Assembly: GCA_000467715.1 (NCBI GenBank)
Contig: AJFK01000792.1
Location: forward strand, 1-64,000
Reading direction: 5' to 3'
Source of the DNA: Hysterium pulicare CBS 123377
Lineage: Eukaryota; Ascomycota; Dothideomycetes; Hysteriales; Hysteriaceae
Length of the DNA: 64,000 bases
Shown one piece after another: positions 34,102 through 45,903 of the stretch. A program made the translations under genes and the position numbers. The notes below the pieces were generated by a model, which was not told the origin of the DNA, searched no databases, and saw only the letters and a list, made by a program, of their open reading frames with translations. How positions within the stretch are numbered: the first letter of the stretch is position 1; the number at the start of each line of letters is the position of its first letter.

Positions 34102-34275
34102 ACATAAATTGGAGCATCCGTATGTTTCGTTGGTAGTGAATGCACATGGCTGGCCAGAGTAGGCGCCAATCTGAACCAAGCCTAGCGCAAACGAAGTTTT
34201 CCTCACCGCCTGGCCCCGTTGGACCAAGCTCCATTAAAATCTCAACCACCCGCCCACTCTTTTTTTTTCTCTTCA

Positions 34276-34289
34276 ACACACACACACAC
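34276..34289. repeat. (AC)7 microsatellite
   Basis: Alternating A and C for 14 bases, directly after a T/C-rich run in the ALG6/nucleolin promoter. Confidence 0.9.
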
Positions 34290-34464
34290 TGTGCATCTAA
34301 CACCATCGCACGTATTCTTGTCCACCAGCATCGCTTATTCTCGAGTACCTTTCTCGAGCTTTGTTCTTGAGGGCATATTCTGAGACTCGACAGAGGGCTT
34401 AACTGAGGGCTATAGTGTCGGTACCGGATTACAAGTTAGTGGGCATTTGAGACATATTTTCCTT

Positions 34465-34480
34465 CACACACACACACACA
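34465..34480. repeat. (CA)8 microsatellite
   Basis: Sixteen bases of CA repeat followed by an A-rich CA extension, in the nucleolin-like gene's upstream region. Confidence 0.9.
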
Positions 34481-34618
34481 AAAACACACAAGTGGGTCAT
34501 CATTCGTTCGCTCGCTCATTCGAGCGTCGATGAGATTCAGAGGGCTTTGCGCTACTGTGGGATTTTTCCATTTTGTCTTCTCGGCTGTTGTGGGAACACG
34601 TCGCCTTGAAGCCATCTT

Positions 34619-34655
34619 CTGTGGGCTCTGTGGGCTCTGTGGGCTACCGTGGGCT
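34619..34655. repeat. Tandem 9-mer CTGTGGGCT, three copies plus a diverged fourth
   Basis: Three exact copies of CTGTGGGCT (34619-34645) are followed by ACCGTGGGCT. A further GTGGGCT occurs near 34693. It lies in the promoter or leader of the nucleolin-like gene. Confidence 0.85.
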
Positions 34656-34883
34656 TGATGAGTTTCTGCTTTGAGCGGACTCGAGAGATACCAGTGGGCT
34701 TACCGCACGTGGAGACATCCATCTTGAAGAAGCAGGCTTTTGTTGTGCTCGGTTTCCTTTCGGAATCCCCGAAGAGACTGCGACGAGATCACTCTCGTAT
34801 TTCCTTCCGCTCAAATACTTCTCTTGGGTGCTCCTTGGCTCATACTGATAATTTCTAGGACATTACAATAAAAGCTATTCATC

Positions 34884-36511
34884 ATGTCGAAAGTCAAGTC
34901 AGGCAAAGGCGATGTCACCAAGCTCGCTAAGAAAGAGGCAAAGAAACCTGAGCTTTCTATTGTAAAGGATGGCCGTGTTACCAAACCTGCTCAGACTCCG
35001 AAGGCAAAGAGCAAGGAGATTGCCAAATCTGCCGCTACCAATCATCTCACCAAAGAGAAGAAGAAAGGGTCTAAGAAGGTGAAGGAACCCACTCCTGAAC
35101 CCGAGCCTGCTTCCAGTGACTCGAGCGAGAGTGAAAGCGAAGACGAGACAAGTGCAAGCTCTGCCAGCAGCGATGATGAAGAGGTTGAGGCCAAGCCTTC
35201 TGCAAAGACTAACGGAGTTACGAAGGCCGCCCCAAAAGCCGATGACTCCAGCGACGCCTCTAGTGGCGACAGCGAGGGCGACAGCGAGGAGGAGAGTGAC
35301 AGCGAAGTCGAAGCTGCCATTCCCAAGACAAATGGAGTCAAGCTCAATGGCATCATCAAGCCTGCAGCGAAGGACGATTCCTCCGAAGAAGAGGAGAATG
35401 ATTCTTCAGATGAGAGCGACAGCAGCGAGGAAGAGTCTGAGGACGTCCCGACCAAGGCCGCGAAGCCCGCGGTGAAGGTTGAGGATGAGGTGAGTTGAAG
35501 GTCAATGCTGTATAAAGTGATATGTGAGACTAATTCAAGAAGGCCTCATCTGAGGAAGACTCTGATGCCTCCGACTCCGGTTCTGATTCCTCCGATGCCA
35601 GCGAATCTGAGAAAGAAGAAGCTCCCACGAAGAAGCGCAAGGCCGAGGCTGAAGCTACACCTGTTGCGAAGAAGTCCAAGACGGAGGGCGAGACGGCTGA
35701 AAACAGCAAGAATTTATTCGTCGGGAATTTGAGCTGGAACATCGACGAAGAATGGCTCTCTCGTCAGTTCCAAGAATTCGGAGAACTCACTGGCTGCCGC
35801 ATCATCACGGACAAGCAATCGGGAAGACCGAAAGGGTAGGTTGTTGCGCCAATATCAAAGGAAATTAGCTAACGCTACTCAAGTTTCGGTTACGTCGAAT
35901 TTGCTTCTGCCTCTGATGCTAAAGCCGCTCTCGAGGCCATGCACGACCAAGAACTCGATGGCCGCAAAATGAACATTGACTACAGCCAACCCCGTACCCC
36001 TCAAGCCGATGGAGGCTTCCAAGCTCGTGGCAACGACCGTGCCAAGCGCTTTGGCGACCAGAAGAGCGCCCCGAGCGACACACTTTTCGTCGGCAACATC
36101 TCGTTCGATGCTACCAACGATATGATCTCTGAGGCATTCCAGGATTACGGCACAATCACTCGTGTCTCTCTTCCTACCGATCAAGAGACCGGAAACCCCA
36201 AAGGCTTCGGCTATGTTGGATTCAGCTCTATTGATGAAGCCAAGGCCGCTATTGAGGGTCTTAACGGCGCGGACATTGCAGGTCGCCCTATTCGCCTCGA
36301 CTTCGCCACTCCTCGTTCTAATGACGGCGGTTCTCCTCGTGGCGGTGGTTTCGGCGGCAGGGGAGGCCGTGGAGGCGGCCGAGGTGGTGGTCGCGGAGGT
36401 TTCGGTGATCGTGGGGGTCGTGGCCGTGGAGGTTCCCGAGGCGGACGGGGGGGTTTCTCAACCAACCGTGGCGGCTTCGGAGACTTTAAGGGCAACAAGA
36501 TTTCCTTCTAA
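34884..36511 (+). CDS. Nucleolin/Nsr1-like RNA-binding protein (509 aa)
   Basis: Exons 34884-35489, 35540-35835 and 35884-36511, all in phase. The N-terminal ~245 residues alternate Lys-rich and Ser/Asp/Glu-rich blocks, typical of nucleolar acidic tracts with CK2-type sites, and include a basic nuclear signal (TKKRKAEAE...AKKSK). RRM1 starts at LFVGNL (about 261) and its RNP1 (GFGYVEF) crosses the second intron. RRM2 starts at LFVGNI (about 368) with GFGYVGF. The last ~60 residues are an RGG/GGRGG box. This is the layout of yeast Nsr1 and S. pombe Gar2, which act in the nucleolus in pre-rRNA processing and 40S production. The Gly/Arg box may also be methylated. It is a confident family call; a one-to-one orthologue claim is inference. 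Confidence 0.93.
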
Positions 36512-37552
36512 GTTCGATCCTGGGGGTCACACTTCGCAACGAACGTTACGGTTTCAATGTAGATGTGTTGAGCGTATCAGTAACGGTAAGTAACGGGTCA
36601 TTTGCATGTCCGCCAGCATGTTTGTCAGAATCATGTGGGTCTTTACTGGCCTTGGATATGACGCGATGACGCCCTCGATTTCCTTTTTCTCTCGGTTATG
36701 TATGTGAAGGGGGCCTCTAAAAGTTGCATTTTTCTATTTCCTCCTCATTGTCACTCTTGCTTGCACCGCTCCTTGTCAAGGATTACTCTCCGTTGTCCAG
36801 GCAAGGTTGGTATGGTGAAGGTTTCACTCATTTCTGTGTACTTGTAATTATTGCCTTGCTTTCACGATAACTAGGCAGGCGTATCTACGTAATGGTAAAG
36901 TCTGAAAAAGTCTTACGTCTTCATCGTATGATCCGTGAACATTCGACATTGGAAAACTTCAAGTGAGAAACCCTAACATCGTTTTCCCCCCGAGTACGGC
37001 CCGAATACGACAAGGTGTACGCGAGCAATCTAGGTTTTGCTATCAGCCTTACTCCGAGTAAGCCACGTTCTTTTCATCTATCCATGATCCTTGTGGGTAA
37101 TGGGTAAAGAAACGAAACTTTGACGGGATTGGTGGATGAATTCTCGGCTGTTTAATTTACTGCCATGCGGGCAGAGCATGTTGATCTACCGTTCCCAACC
37201 TGGTGTTCGGTTTTTAGCCGACTACAACTATGCCGTTATGCGTATGATGTATGTATGTATATATGTATGTACAAGGTTTGAGCGAAGGTCAAAAGGGTGA
37301 GATGGCGGTGCGGACGTATGGAATGATAGAGTTCATGTTGTGCTACAGAGTCATCAGGAACCTTTTCTCCGTGAGAGTCGGCTCATAACACCTATCTGCA
37401 AAGCAATTTATCCAACCTTTGCAGGCTTCGGTAAAAGAGATGTTGAGACGGTCGTTTTTCATGCACAAGCTCCAGAGAAAATTCTCTTATCCAAGAGAGC
37501 CTGAGGTATAATGTTTCCCCCGCCAAGCATAATAGAACCCCGAGTACGACGG
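36512..37552. other. Convergent intergenic region, 1 kb
   Basis: 3' flanks of the nucleolin-like gene (plus) and the F-box-like gene (minus). It contains an ATGT microsatellite near 37247-37271. No gene or RNA was recognised. Confidence 0.45.
37247..37271. repeat. Imperfect (ATGT)n microsatellite
   Basis: A short run of GTAT/ATGT units with a central TATATA interruption. Confidence 0.75.
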
Positions 37553-38845
37553 CTACCGCTTGGCTCTGGTCATGACAACCTCCAACTCATCACCAACCCT
37601 CCAATTTCCCAAATCCCCTTTCCATTGAACAAGTCGGGCGTCTATGTCCAGAAGATTGGGGTGCCACTCAAACCCGCTTTGCAACAACGTCTCGTGAACT
37701 GCTTTAAAGGCTTCCCCCTGCACAACTGGCTGGCCTTCTTCAACATCCCACAAACCGTTCGCGACCATGTTTGGTAGGTTATCGGCTGGGTCCATCGATG
37801 CCCATACGTCCCAAGGTATAAGCCTGATCTTCAGTTCGTCTAGTTTCGGGGCCGTGGTGGTGGGGTCAAGAGGGGCCAGGAGTGGAATCGCGTGAGCGAC
37901 TACATTGACCCAGTAGCGGAGCCGCAAGGGTAGGACGTAACTTGATCGTCTGATGACATGCGTCTGGTAGTACTGTTTTGAGATGAAGTAGAGCGGGATT
38001 GTCAGGCTTGTGAGCTTGAACGTGGGGGAGGACAGGTAGGCGAATAGAGGCGTGACTTCTGACTCGACGAGTTTGTCTATGGCGCTGTATGTTTCTGCGA
38101 GCTCGGCAGTGTCGTAATCGGGTTCGGCTACAGGATCGGAGAATGGATAGTGGGCTGAGAAGCCGAAAGGGTCGTTCATTTGGTCTGTTGTTGATGATGG
38201 GATACTGAGAGCATGGCCATCCTCTTCAGCTTGAAATGGGCCCCAAACGTCAGTGTTATACGGGTCGTAGTAATTGTCGTCGTAGCCCATGCCCTCGTAG
38301 TAGCCCAGATCTTCCGCTGGGTAGCCGAATGCGCCTTCTCCATACGCCTCGTCGTACTCCAAGTCGAAATGCTGTGCCCTGGCCTGCATCCATTTCGTGT
38401 CTCGAGGGGGGTAGTTGCGCAGATTTGGGAAAGTCATCCAATCAAGCTCGATCCTCTTGATCCATCCCAGCCAGTCCTTCCCTGGCCCATCTTCTAATTT
38501 CTCTATTCGAGCGAGGAGAGCGTTGAGGACGAAGGGTCCGCAGCTGAAGTAGACGGTGTGTTTCTTGAAGAGCACCTCCAGCGCTTCAGCAGCGATTTGC
38601 CGGTTCATAAGAAGACATTCATGGTGAAGAACGAGCAAGATACTAGCGGGGGACGGTGCGAATTGAGCTAGATGTCTCCGCTCGATTCTCAGGGCGTTGG
38701 GAGCGCGATCATCTGGAATTGCGAAAACATAATGGTAGATCTGATTACGGAGCTCAATGGGCAATCGAAGGAAGGGTGAAGGCGTCGCTGGGTCCCAAGA
38801 AGTGGCCAAGGGTCCGAACTTCAGAGAGGAATGGTCGGCGGCCAT
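37553..38845 (-). CDS. F-box-like domain protein (430 aa)
   Basis: Single exon. Residues about 22-42 are PSPFLRLPIELRNQIYHYVF, the LP.ELRNQIY pattern that opens many fungal F-box-like or 2EXR-type proteins. LHHECLLMNRQIAAEALEVLF follows, the usual second helix pair (LL.NRQI..EA). A Tyr/Asp/Gly-rich acidic segment with a DDNYYDPYN-like run lies at about 160-200, and the C-terminal half has alternating hydrophobic segments. The family is very large in Pezizomycotina and mostly of unknown role; substrate recognition in ubiquitination is only a possibility. There is no adjacent partner gene, and the protein shows no zinc module like that of the F-box-like protein at 23.0-24.7 kb. Confidence 0.7.
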   Translation of the reverse strand: MAADHSSLKFGPLATSWDPATPSPFLRLPIELRNQIYHYVFAIPDDRAPNALRIERRHLAQFAPSPASILLVLHHECLLMNRQIAAEALEVLFKKHTVYFSCGPFVLNALLARIEKLEDGPGKDWLGWIKRIELDWMTFPNLRNYPPRDTKWMQARAQHFDLEYDEAYGEGAFGYPAEDLGYYEGMGYDDNYYDPYNTDVWGPFQAEEDGHALSIPSSTTDQMNDPFGFSAHYPFSDPVAEPDYDTAELAETYSAIDKLVESEVTPLFAYLSSPTFKLTSLTIPLYFISKQYYQTHVIRRSSYVLPLRLRYWVNVVAHAIPLLAPLDPTTTAPKLDELKIRLIPWDVWASMDPADNLPNMVANGLWDVEEGQPVVQGEAFKAVHETLLQSGFEWHPNLLDIDARLVQWKGDLGNWRVGDELEVVMTRAKR

Positions 38846-41800
38846 GAAGATCTACCTAGGTATGTTCAGCACCCGACAGACAGAAACAAAGGACAGTTTA
38901 CGACCAAATTTTTGCACGAGCTTCAGTCGGCAGGGCAGGGCGGGGCGGGGCGCACGTCCCTCGTGGGAATCGAGCTTTGGCGACACGATACAAACGGTCA
39001 CGGAACATCATCATCACCCCTGAGAAATCTAGCGATATAGCGGGGAGCATAGGCTAGTTTTAGGCCTCAGCCGCCTGCAGATCAGGGTCTCGGGCCTTTG
39101 TTGTGAATTCACCATGAATGCGAATCCTGAAGGATCAAGTCCGCTATGTGTCTCACTCTGTCGGGCTCGCCGACTAGGTAGATGGATTGAAAACCCAAAG
39201 CCAAACAACATCATTCAATCAGAATAAGTGTTGTACGGCAGCGGCGAAGACCGACATCTGGCTGCGATAGGTTATGCTGTTTCGGCACCTTGCAAGTCTT
39301 GGGATTGCAATAGGCAACATGGCCTTCTTATCCGGCTCCCTGGATGGCATTTTTCTGAGCTTCAAGCTGGCAAGATTGGGGCCATAACAGTGGGATAATG
39401 GGATTACTCAACAGAAATACCTTTCGACGCCGGAGGAACGCTTCCCATCGAAGACATCGATAAATTGCCCGATTCGGGACCTACACGCCAGGAAACATGC
39501 CTCCCGGATCGAGGGTCTCATAACAGTGGAACTTGCCTAGCTAGTATCCCAACTCCCTAACTATTCTCTAAGTACCCTGCAGTCTTGACGACTGCTAGCA
39601 CAAGCGCCAGCAAGAAGATCTTGGGCATCATGCCATGCAGTCCGCCGATCTCCGAAGTCGTCGACGTGATGTAGAAGGGAAACGTCTGCCCGGTTTGTAT
39701 AGAGTACTCAAGACGTGCTACGGGTGAGAGATTCCAAAAATGTGGCTTAACCACATAGGTAGGTTTCTATCGCCTGATTGCGGGGAGACATGGCAGACAT
39801 GGGGTACTTGGGAATGTTTAGAAGTAGCACTGCACCCTGTTAGACTTTGCATGTGTGCGAAGTGGCGGTGGAGATATACGTCGTTGGTTGGATGGTAGAA
39901 ACAGCAGCTTGGTCGTAGAAACACCGTTGGTGAGTAGTACAGCAACGTGCTATAAATGCTTTATTATTGCAGCAACAAAGGCTTGTCTGGATGGAGAGAA
40001 TCTTGAGATGAACGCAGGAGTTGATATAGGTAGGAGAATCCACTGGGTGAGGATAGGAAACCTGCAAGCCATGTTTGCCAGTAGGCGAGAATGAACTATG
40101 CCTGTTGCATTTTCGGAGGCTTCAGCATCCATTGAAGGGAAGGCACATGAGACGCGCCTTGAATGGATTGATGGCGTTGTGAGACAATGCAACACGAGAA
40201 CGCATGTGTGCATTAGTATGGGTTCTATGATATAATCGTCACTTAGGAAAATACGGATCACTAGTCGAGGCACAGAAAAAGTGTTGAGACTAGCACGCAC
40301 ACAACGTGTTCACCAAGTGTCAAAGAGCTAGCTTTGAAAGGGCTCTTGCTTTGACCAAGGTGCCATTTGCCATACTGGTGGTGCTTCAGTATCTTCGCTA
40401 GATTATTGGTCTATACGGTGCCGGTAATGGAGTGAAGTAGCCCATGGAAATCGCGGGGAAACCGCCTGTTCTACATGGCGTTAGTGATGGGTATGAAGAT
40501 TTTGAAGTATGAAGAGAGGTCCGAGATTTCTCAGAGGATTTTCTGCTATATTTGAAAGCAACTCGAAAGTGATGCCAAAATGTTAGAGAGGTGTGAATCC
40601 AATCAAAGTGTTTGGCTTAATTGGCATACATAAAATTCAATCATCACATAGTCGTTTTGACAAAATTAATCCACCTCAAGATATGTTTATAAGTAGACCG
40701 AGACCAGTTTCGTTGGCGGAGAGATAGCTATACCTTACCTTGTCTATCAAAAGCGGATTGCTTTTGACTTACAGCAGAGTTACTTTGAGAGATTTGACCG
40801 AGAAAGGCGGCAACACTGAGCAACCACAACGAATCCAGGGCATGCTCTGGCGCCTGACACAACACTGTTCCATTAGCAACCCGGGTTATCGGGTTTGCGT
40901 GTGGTTGCACATTCTAGCCCGGATGATTTAGTCGACACTGATGGTGGCTCCGACAAGCCATGTGCTTTGCGGTATGACTCTACTCACGTCGAGCATGTGG
41001 TTTCGGGGTTTGGGCACCTGCGGTGGCGTAGATCGGCCCTGCAGTTGGGGACGGCTATGTACATGGACGGAAGAGTACGATGGTTGAGCAGTAGTTTGGC
41101 CAAGTGTAGCAAATTCTTTGTCCTTTGTTTCTGCCCTCGTCGAGAGTCGAATGAGGGTTTCGGTCAGTCATCAAGGTGCAGGGGCTCTGACCAGGACTCA
41201 GCTGTCCCTTGGTGTAACAAAGGCAAGTTCAAAGTTAATGGCTGCCCTGCATTCCTTTCCCTTGGAGGTTGCCATCATCGATAGTGGCCCCGTGATGGCC
41301 GAGTGATGCTGGAACTCGCAGGTCTCGTCACCAGCCGTGCGGATGCTGGCAGTGATCAGCAACGAAGAATGACCATGAACGTCGTGTGAAGAAGCCACGA
41401 TGTGTCAATCTCGGTGGTGACTCTTGGAGGCAACCTACAGCCGTTGTACCTAGATCCGAGAAACAGCATGTAACCAAAAATCAGTAGAAGAAGGGGCGAA
41501 GTCAAGGGGATTTAGGAATGACATGCAGCGGCAGCTAGCCAAGAAGATACTGGCGAGTTTCTGCCGGTGTCACCGTCCGTCTACTTTGGCTGGCAGAGGT
41601 ACCTTTGAAGACTTCAGACCTTGCCGCGAGAAGTGCTCCACGAACAAGAGCAGTGGCTTCATGGCGGTCAGTCCGCGCCTGTTTGCACCTGCAGTGCTAG
41701 GTCAGATTCAAGAGACTGCCGTGTTTCCTCCCTGGCATGTAGGTGGCGACCAGTTAATGCAGCTCTCGATTCGTAACGAAAGCCCACTTTGCAACGCCGC

Positions 41801-44173
41801 GGTACAAGCACAAACTGCGTGTCACAAAATCGCTACTTTCCGAGGGATCGAGTCAGGTGTCATTGGGTCACTGTGCTGTTCACCCTTTCGCGAAACGGAG
41901 CGAGAGAAAGTCACCGAGTCACTCTGGCAGCATTTGCTGGGCGGGGGACGAGTGAGACTTCCAACAAAGACTGCAGCGCCCATGGATGTCTCTGTACAGT
42001 ACAAGACGCATGCAAAAAGGCAATGCTGCCGCTCTCTAGAGAGGGTGAAGGCACATGCGCAGCCTGGCAAGCGAGCCAATCATGGGATGCTGCACTGCAC
42101 ATAATCCCGTGAGGATATTGGTAGGGCAAAAGAGGCTGTGTCCACGTTCCTTTTTGGCAAAACTCCGTCTGATTATGCTGGCGAAATTCAGGGGGGCGTG
42201 GGAGACCCAGCGCAGTCGGGCCCTCTTGTTGTTGTGTGCATATCTCGGGGTGAAGGGGGCCAGAGGCCGTGCAGAGAGGTGGCAGCATGAGTGCAGGTGT
42301 TTTGATGAAGATCGCCTTGGGAGTCTGGCGGCTGGGCAATGTCGTAGGCGCGGTTGTCAGGATGTTGCTTTTTCATCATGGCCCAGAGAGGCAGGAGAGC
42401 TGAAGCAGCAGCGCGGTCGAGTAGGAGCAGCGAACGGGCAGCCAGCAACTCTCCGCCCGCGTGGAGCGGGAGGGAGCCACGAGGCTTCAAGCCCGGACTG
42501 CACTTGAACGGTGGCTAGCAGTTGCAGACAGCGAATGGCGCTGTCCGGGGGAATCGACCCTGGCTCACTGGCAAAACAAGTGCCCAGAGGCCGTGGCCGG
42601 GGTGGGAGTGACGGCTGCTGCTGCTGCTTCCCCAATGCTGGCGTTGCATCTTAGGCAGAGAGCCCTCGCAGAGCACCGCGCAGCATCATGATTCATGGCT
42701 AAAAAGGAATCTCGGCGGGCGACGGAGCGAGTAATTGCATGCTGCTGCATGGTGCTGGGCTGCTGTCGGCGTCTCTCTGGCAGCCTGGCAGATCGCCTCC
42801 CCAGCAGCTAGCAGCTAACCAGCAGGCCAGCTAGCCGTGCCCGTCAACTAAGATACACGAAACCTTGACTTGAACGATTCCCACGTGCTGGTGGTTTGCC
42901 GGGGGGCAGTCTTCCTCGTCAATAATTGGTTTAAGTACTCGGGACGCCGTCCGACCCTCACCATCCTCGACCGTACAGTGGTCTGAAGAGTAAATAGTTA
43001 CACACCAGCACGTCCAGGCCGAACACTCGCAAATCATCCACTTTCTTGCCCGGACTGCCATTGTCCTCCCTCCCACGCGCTCGGGTCAGTCTTAGTCGTC
43101 CATGCAAGGCACGGTCGATTCATCCGCCCGTCCAGCGAAGAAAAGACTGCGACCGACCCTTCTTCTCGACATCGCACTTCAGAACATGTCCTCGTCGCCG
43201 ACGTCAACTGTTCCCTCGCCTCATTGACCACCGTCTGCCCCCTTGGCGGCTGTCAGTGCGAAACCCAAACCCGTGAGGCTCTGTTGGCCCGTCGCTCTCA
43301 TCCGGCCCACGTCTGCTTTGCTCTTCTTGTACGACCGTTTAAGAGCGCCACTTAGCAGCTGTTCGATCATTCTCCGCTCCCTTACGACCAATTCCCAGAC
43401 CAGCAGCTTCTGGCGCGCCTCATTTGACGCCTTGCTCTTCGAGGACCTTTTTGCTTCTTAGCACGCATCCACGCACGGCAGCCCTTGGACTTCAAAGTAG
43501 GAACACGCCCATCGCTGTACTCTGGTCAACCATCACGCTTGGCCCAGCCCTGCGTGCGCGTCCGTCCACCTTCCAAGCTGTGGTGGATTTGCGAGGCGAC
43601 TGCAGCCACCTCTGTTCTGGCTGCTGGTACCCATCTTTCCCTCGATGCTGGTATGCTGAGAAATCCCTGGCCGCATCTCCCTCGACTGGCGCACTACTGC
43701 AGGCGCGAGCATCGAGCAACGAGGACAGGCTCACGTTCCCTCTCCGCCTGATTTGCAATTGCTCGCGTACCAGAGAAGATCGCGGGTTCCTTGGCGCTCC
43801 AGATTTCGGTGCCCCACTCAAAACGTGAGTTCCTACCTTGGAAAAGAAGCAGCCCGTGCCGCATCTACTTCGGGCAAGCCTTTGTTCGACTTCGCAACCA
43901 CGACCGCTGCCCTTAAGCCTCCACTCCGCTTCCAGCGCCGCGAGGTGCTGCCCGTCTGTCCTTTCTTCTCTCTTCGCATTTCTTTTGCTTTGAGTTCGCC
44001 CTCGTCGCCGTCTTGTTCGTGCCATTCGCGTCTCGAAGGCGATTGGCTCCTCGCTCCCTGGCTTTCCTTGCATCACCTCACCAAGCCAATCTTTACCGTC
44101 TACACCTCATCACAATCGCTCGTCGGCTCGCCCGTAGCGCAAAGAGCACGACGACCTCTTCGCACTTGCTACC
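38846..44173. other. 5.3-kb region without a supportable gene
   Basis: Between the F-box-like gene (minus) and the bHLH gene (plus). Both strands show many overlapping open frames of 60-200 codons, particularly in the GC-richer part from 41.5 to 44.1 kb, but none has a recognisable motif or a convincing spliced model. The right 1-1.5 kb is CT-rich and fits a long promoter and leader of the bHLH gene, probably with upstream ORFs. The left part may hold an unrecognised gene or non-coding RNA. No transposon ends or terminal repeats were found by eye. Confidence 0.4.
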
Positions 44174-45903
44174 ATGGACGCCGTTTCGCAAGCTCAGCGG
44201 CCGTCGGGGTCCATCACTCAAAACCAGGCACTCCCCTCCATTGCGTCCTTGACCAGCAACCTGTCCCCTTCAGAGCAAAGCCCTGTCCGCTTGAGACAGC
44301 ACTCAGAGGCTCGAGACTCGGGCAATTGGTCCATCTCACAAAGCAAGCGTAAGGCCAACCTTTTTGACTCTCTCCTGTTCTGACACGCTTGAGTATGATA
44401 CAGATAGATGTAGAGTTCAATTGCTATCATTAGAACCCTGCTCCATAATATCTTAGCTCACGTTTCGCTTCTATGTAGATACTGACTCTTCAATAGACTC
44501 CTCGGGTGTCTCCAATACCATGGGCCTGCAGTTACAGACCATTCTGAATGCCGAGGACTCTCCGTCGCGGAACTCAGTGCCTGACACGCCATCCTCCGCG
44601 AGATATCCCTCTCACCAGGTACCCATGATCTGCGCAGAAAAGCAAGCTGGAGACTCACTTGCAACCCAGGGAAATGCGCTACCTTCTCTCAACCAAGGAT
44701 TCGACAATCGGCTCAGTTTCGAGGCCAGTTCCCACTTCGATTCTCGCCGAAGCAGTGTCGATAGCCGAATGAATGCTGGAATGAATCACCTTGCAATTAG
44801 CCCATCTTCCCCCTACGACAGTCAAAACGCCTCGCGAGTCTCCCTTGTATCGAATCTCCAGCAACAGCGCGGCATCACGGCAGAACAGCGCCCTAATGGA
44901 ACTGCTCCGCTTTCACCCCTTGGGCCTAGGGCAGGGCCTCGTGTGAATCCCCCTCCTCGGAGGGCTCCAGTGATCAATCCGAACCCACGAAGTGTGTCTG
45001 GAATGCCGGATCCCATGGCTGCAGCTCCCACGAAGGGTTATGCTTGGGCTTTCCCGGCTGAGGTAGATCCTGAAGACCGACGAGGATCAAGCAGCGGAGA
45101 CTCTAGCATTGAGCGATCTCTTCCATCCCGACAGAATAGCTTTGCCACTTCCGTTAACAGTAGCATCTTCACCGGAGAATCTAATCTTCCACCGGGCCAG
45201 AAGAGATTTGATGATGGTAAGCATTATGCGTAGTATTTGTTGAGTCCGATGCTGACGCCTAGTAGACATTCCAACAACTCACCATCATTCAATGCAACAT
45301 CGTAATGTGACAAGCCTCCAAAGTGGCGAACATCCGGCCACTCCTGGCAGCGGCAACTACAGTCGCACTCCAGAATTACGTGTCAGTCACAAGATGGCTG
45401 AAAGGAAGCGACGAAGTGAGATGAAATCGCTATTTGATGAGTTGAACGGGATCTTGCCGAACTCACCTGGTAGTAAATCCAGCAAGTGGGAGATCCTAAC
45501 CAAATGTCTCTGCTATCGCTCTTCGTTATTGTATTTGGTGCTGACGATCTTAATTATAGCCATCGAATACATCAAAACACTAGGAAGAGCACACGAGACT
45601 GCTCGAGCCGAGAATGCCCGACTGAGACCGGATGCTGAGTACTGCCGGAGAGCCCAAGAAGAGAATGAGCTTCTCCGCAACGAATTGCACACGGTCTGGC
45701 AACATCTCCGCCGCGTTGATCCAAACAACCCTCACGTATATGGCACCATGACCGGTATACTCGCTCAACAGCATGCACAAACACCAACAAGCACGACCAA
45801 CATCCTTCCACCACTTCAACAACAGCATCCACAATGGGCTCAAGCTCCAGGCGCAATGCAAGGCGTTGAATTTGCCGGAGCACGTCCTTACGAACATCGC
45901 TGA
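44174..45903 (+). CDS. bHLH transcription factor, Esc1-like (498 aa)
   Basis: Exons 44174-44348, 44479-45216, 45266-45505 and 45560-45903, all joined in phase. The first ~340 residues are Ser/Pro/Asn-rich with a short Arg/Pro-rich part (NPPPRRAPVINPNPR). The bHLH domain spans about 343-400: basic region RVSHKMAERKRRSEMK, with the Glu and Arg residues that contact an E-box, helix 1 SLFDELNGILP, a Ser-rich loop, then KWEILTKSIEYIKTL. Helix 2 is restored only by removing the 54-bp last intron. A leucine-zipper-like coiled coil follows (ARAENARLRP...EENELLRNEL). The tail is Gln/Pro-rich. This resembles S. pombe Esc1 and related Pezizomycotina regulators of development. Target genes cannot be read from the sequence. 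Confidence 0.88.

Larger units (their letters stand above)
34102..34883. promoter_or_regulatory. Divergent promoter, ALG6 / nucleolin-like gene
   Basis: A 782-bp gap between outward start codons, with a polypyrimidine run near 34255-34274, two CA microsatellites and a GTGGGCT-rich repeat. Much of the right part is probably the long 5' leader of the nucleolin-like gene, as expected for a highly expressed ribosome-biogenesis gene. No precise site can be assigned. Confidence 0.5.

Noticed and set aside
35042-35455. Ser-rich minus-strand frame opposite the nucleolin-like gene
   Set aside because: It is the antisense shadow of the acidic Ser/Asp/Glu tract; the plus-strand frame continues into two RRMs.
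36211-36498. Pro/Arg-rich minus-strand frame
   Set aside because: Antisense shadow of the RGG box of the nucleolin-like gene.
41523-42507. Overlapping plus-strand frames of 150-193 codons in the 5.3-kb gap
   Set aside because: GC-rich DNA gives open frames in several phases at once. No motif or splice-consistent extension was found.
42540-42565. T-arm-like sequence (GGTCGATTCC on the minus strand) suggesting a tRNA
   Set aside because: The T loop is one base short, and no acceptor or anticodon arm could be fitted at the right distance.
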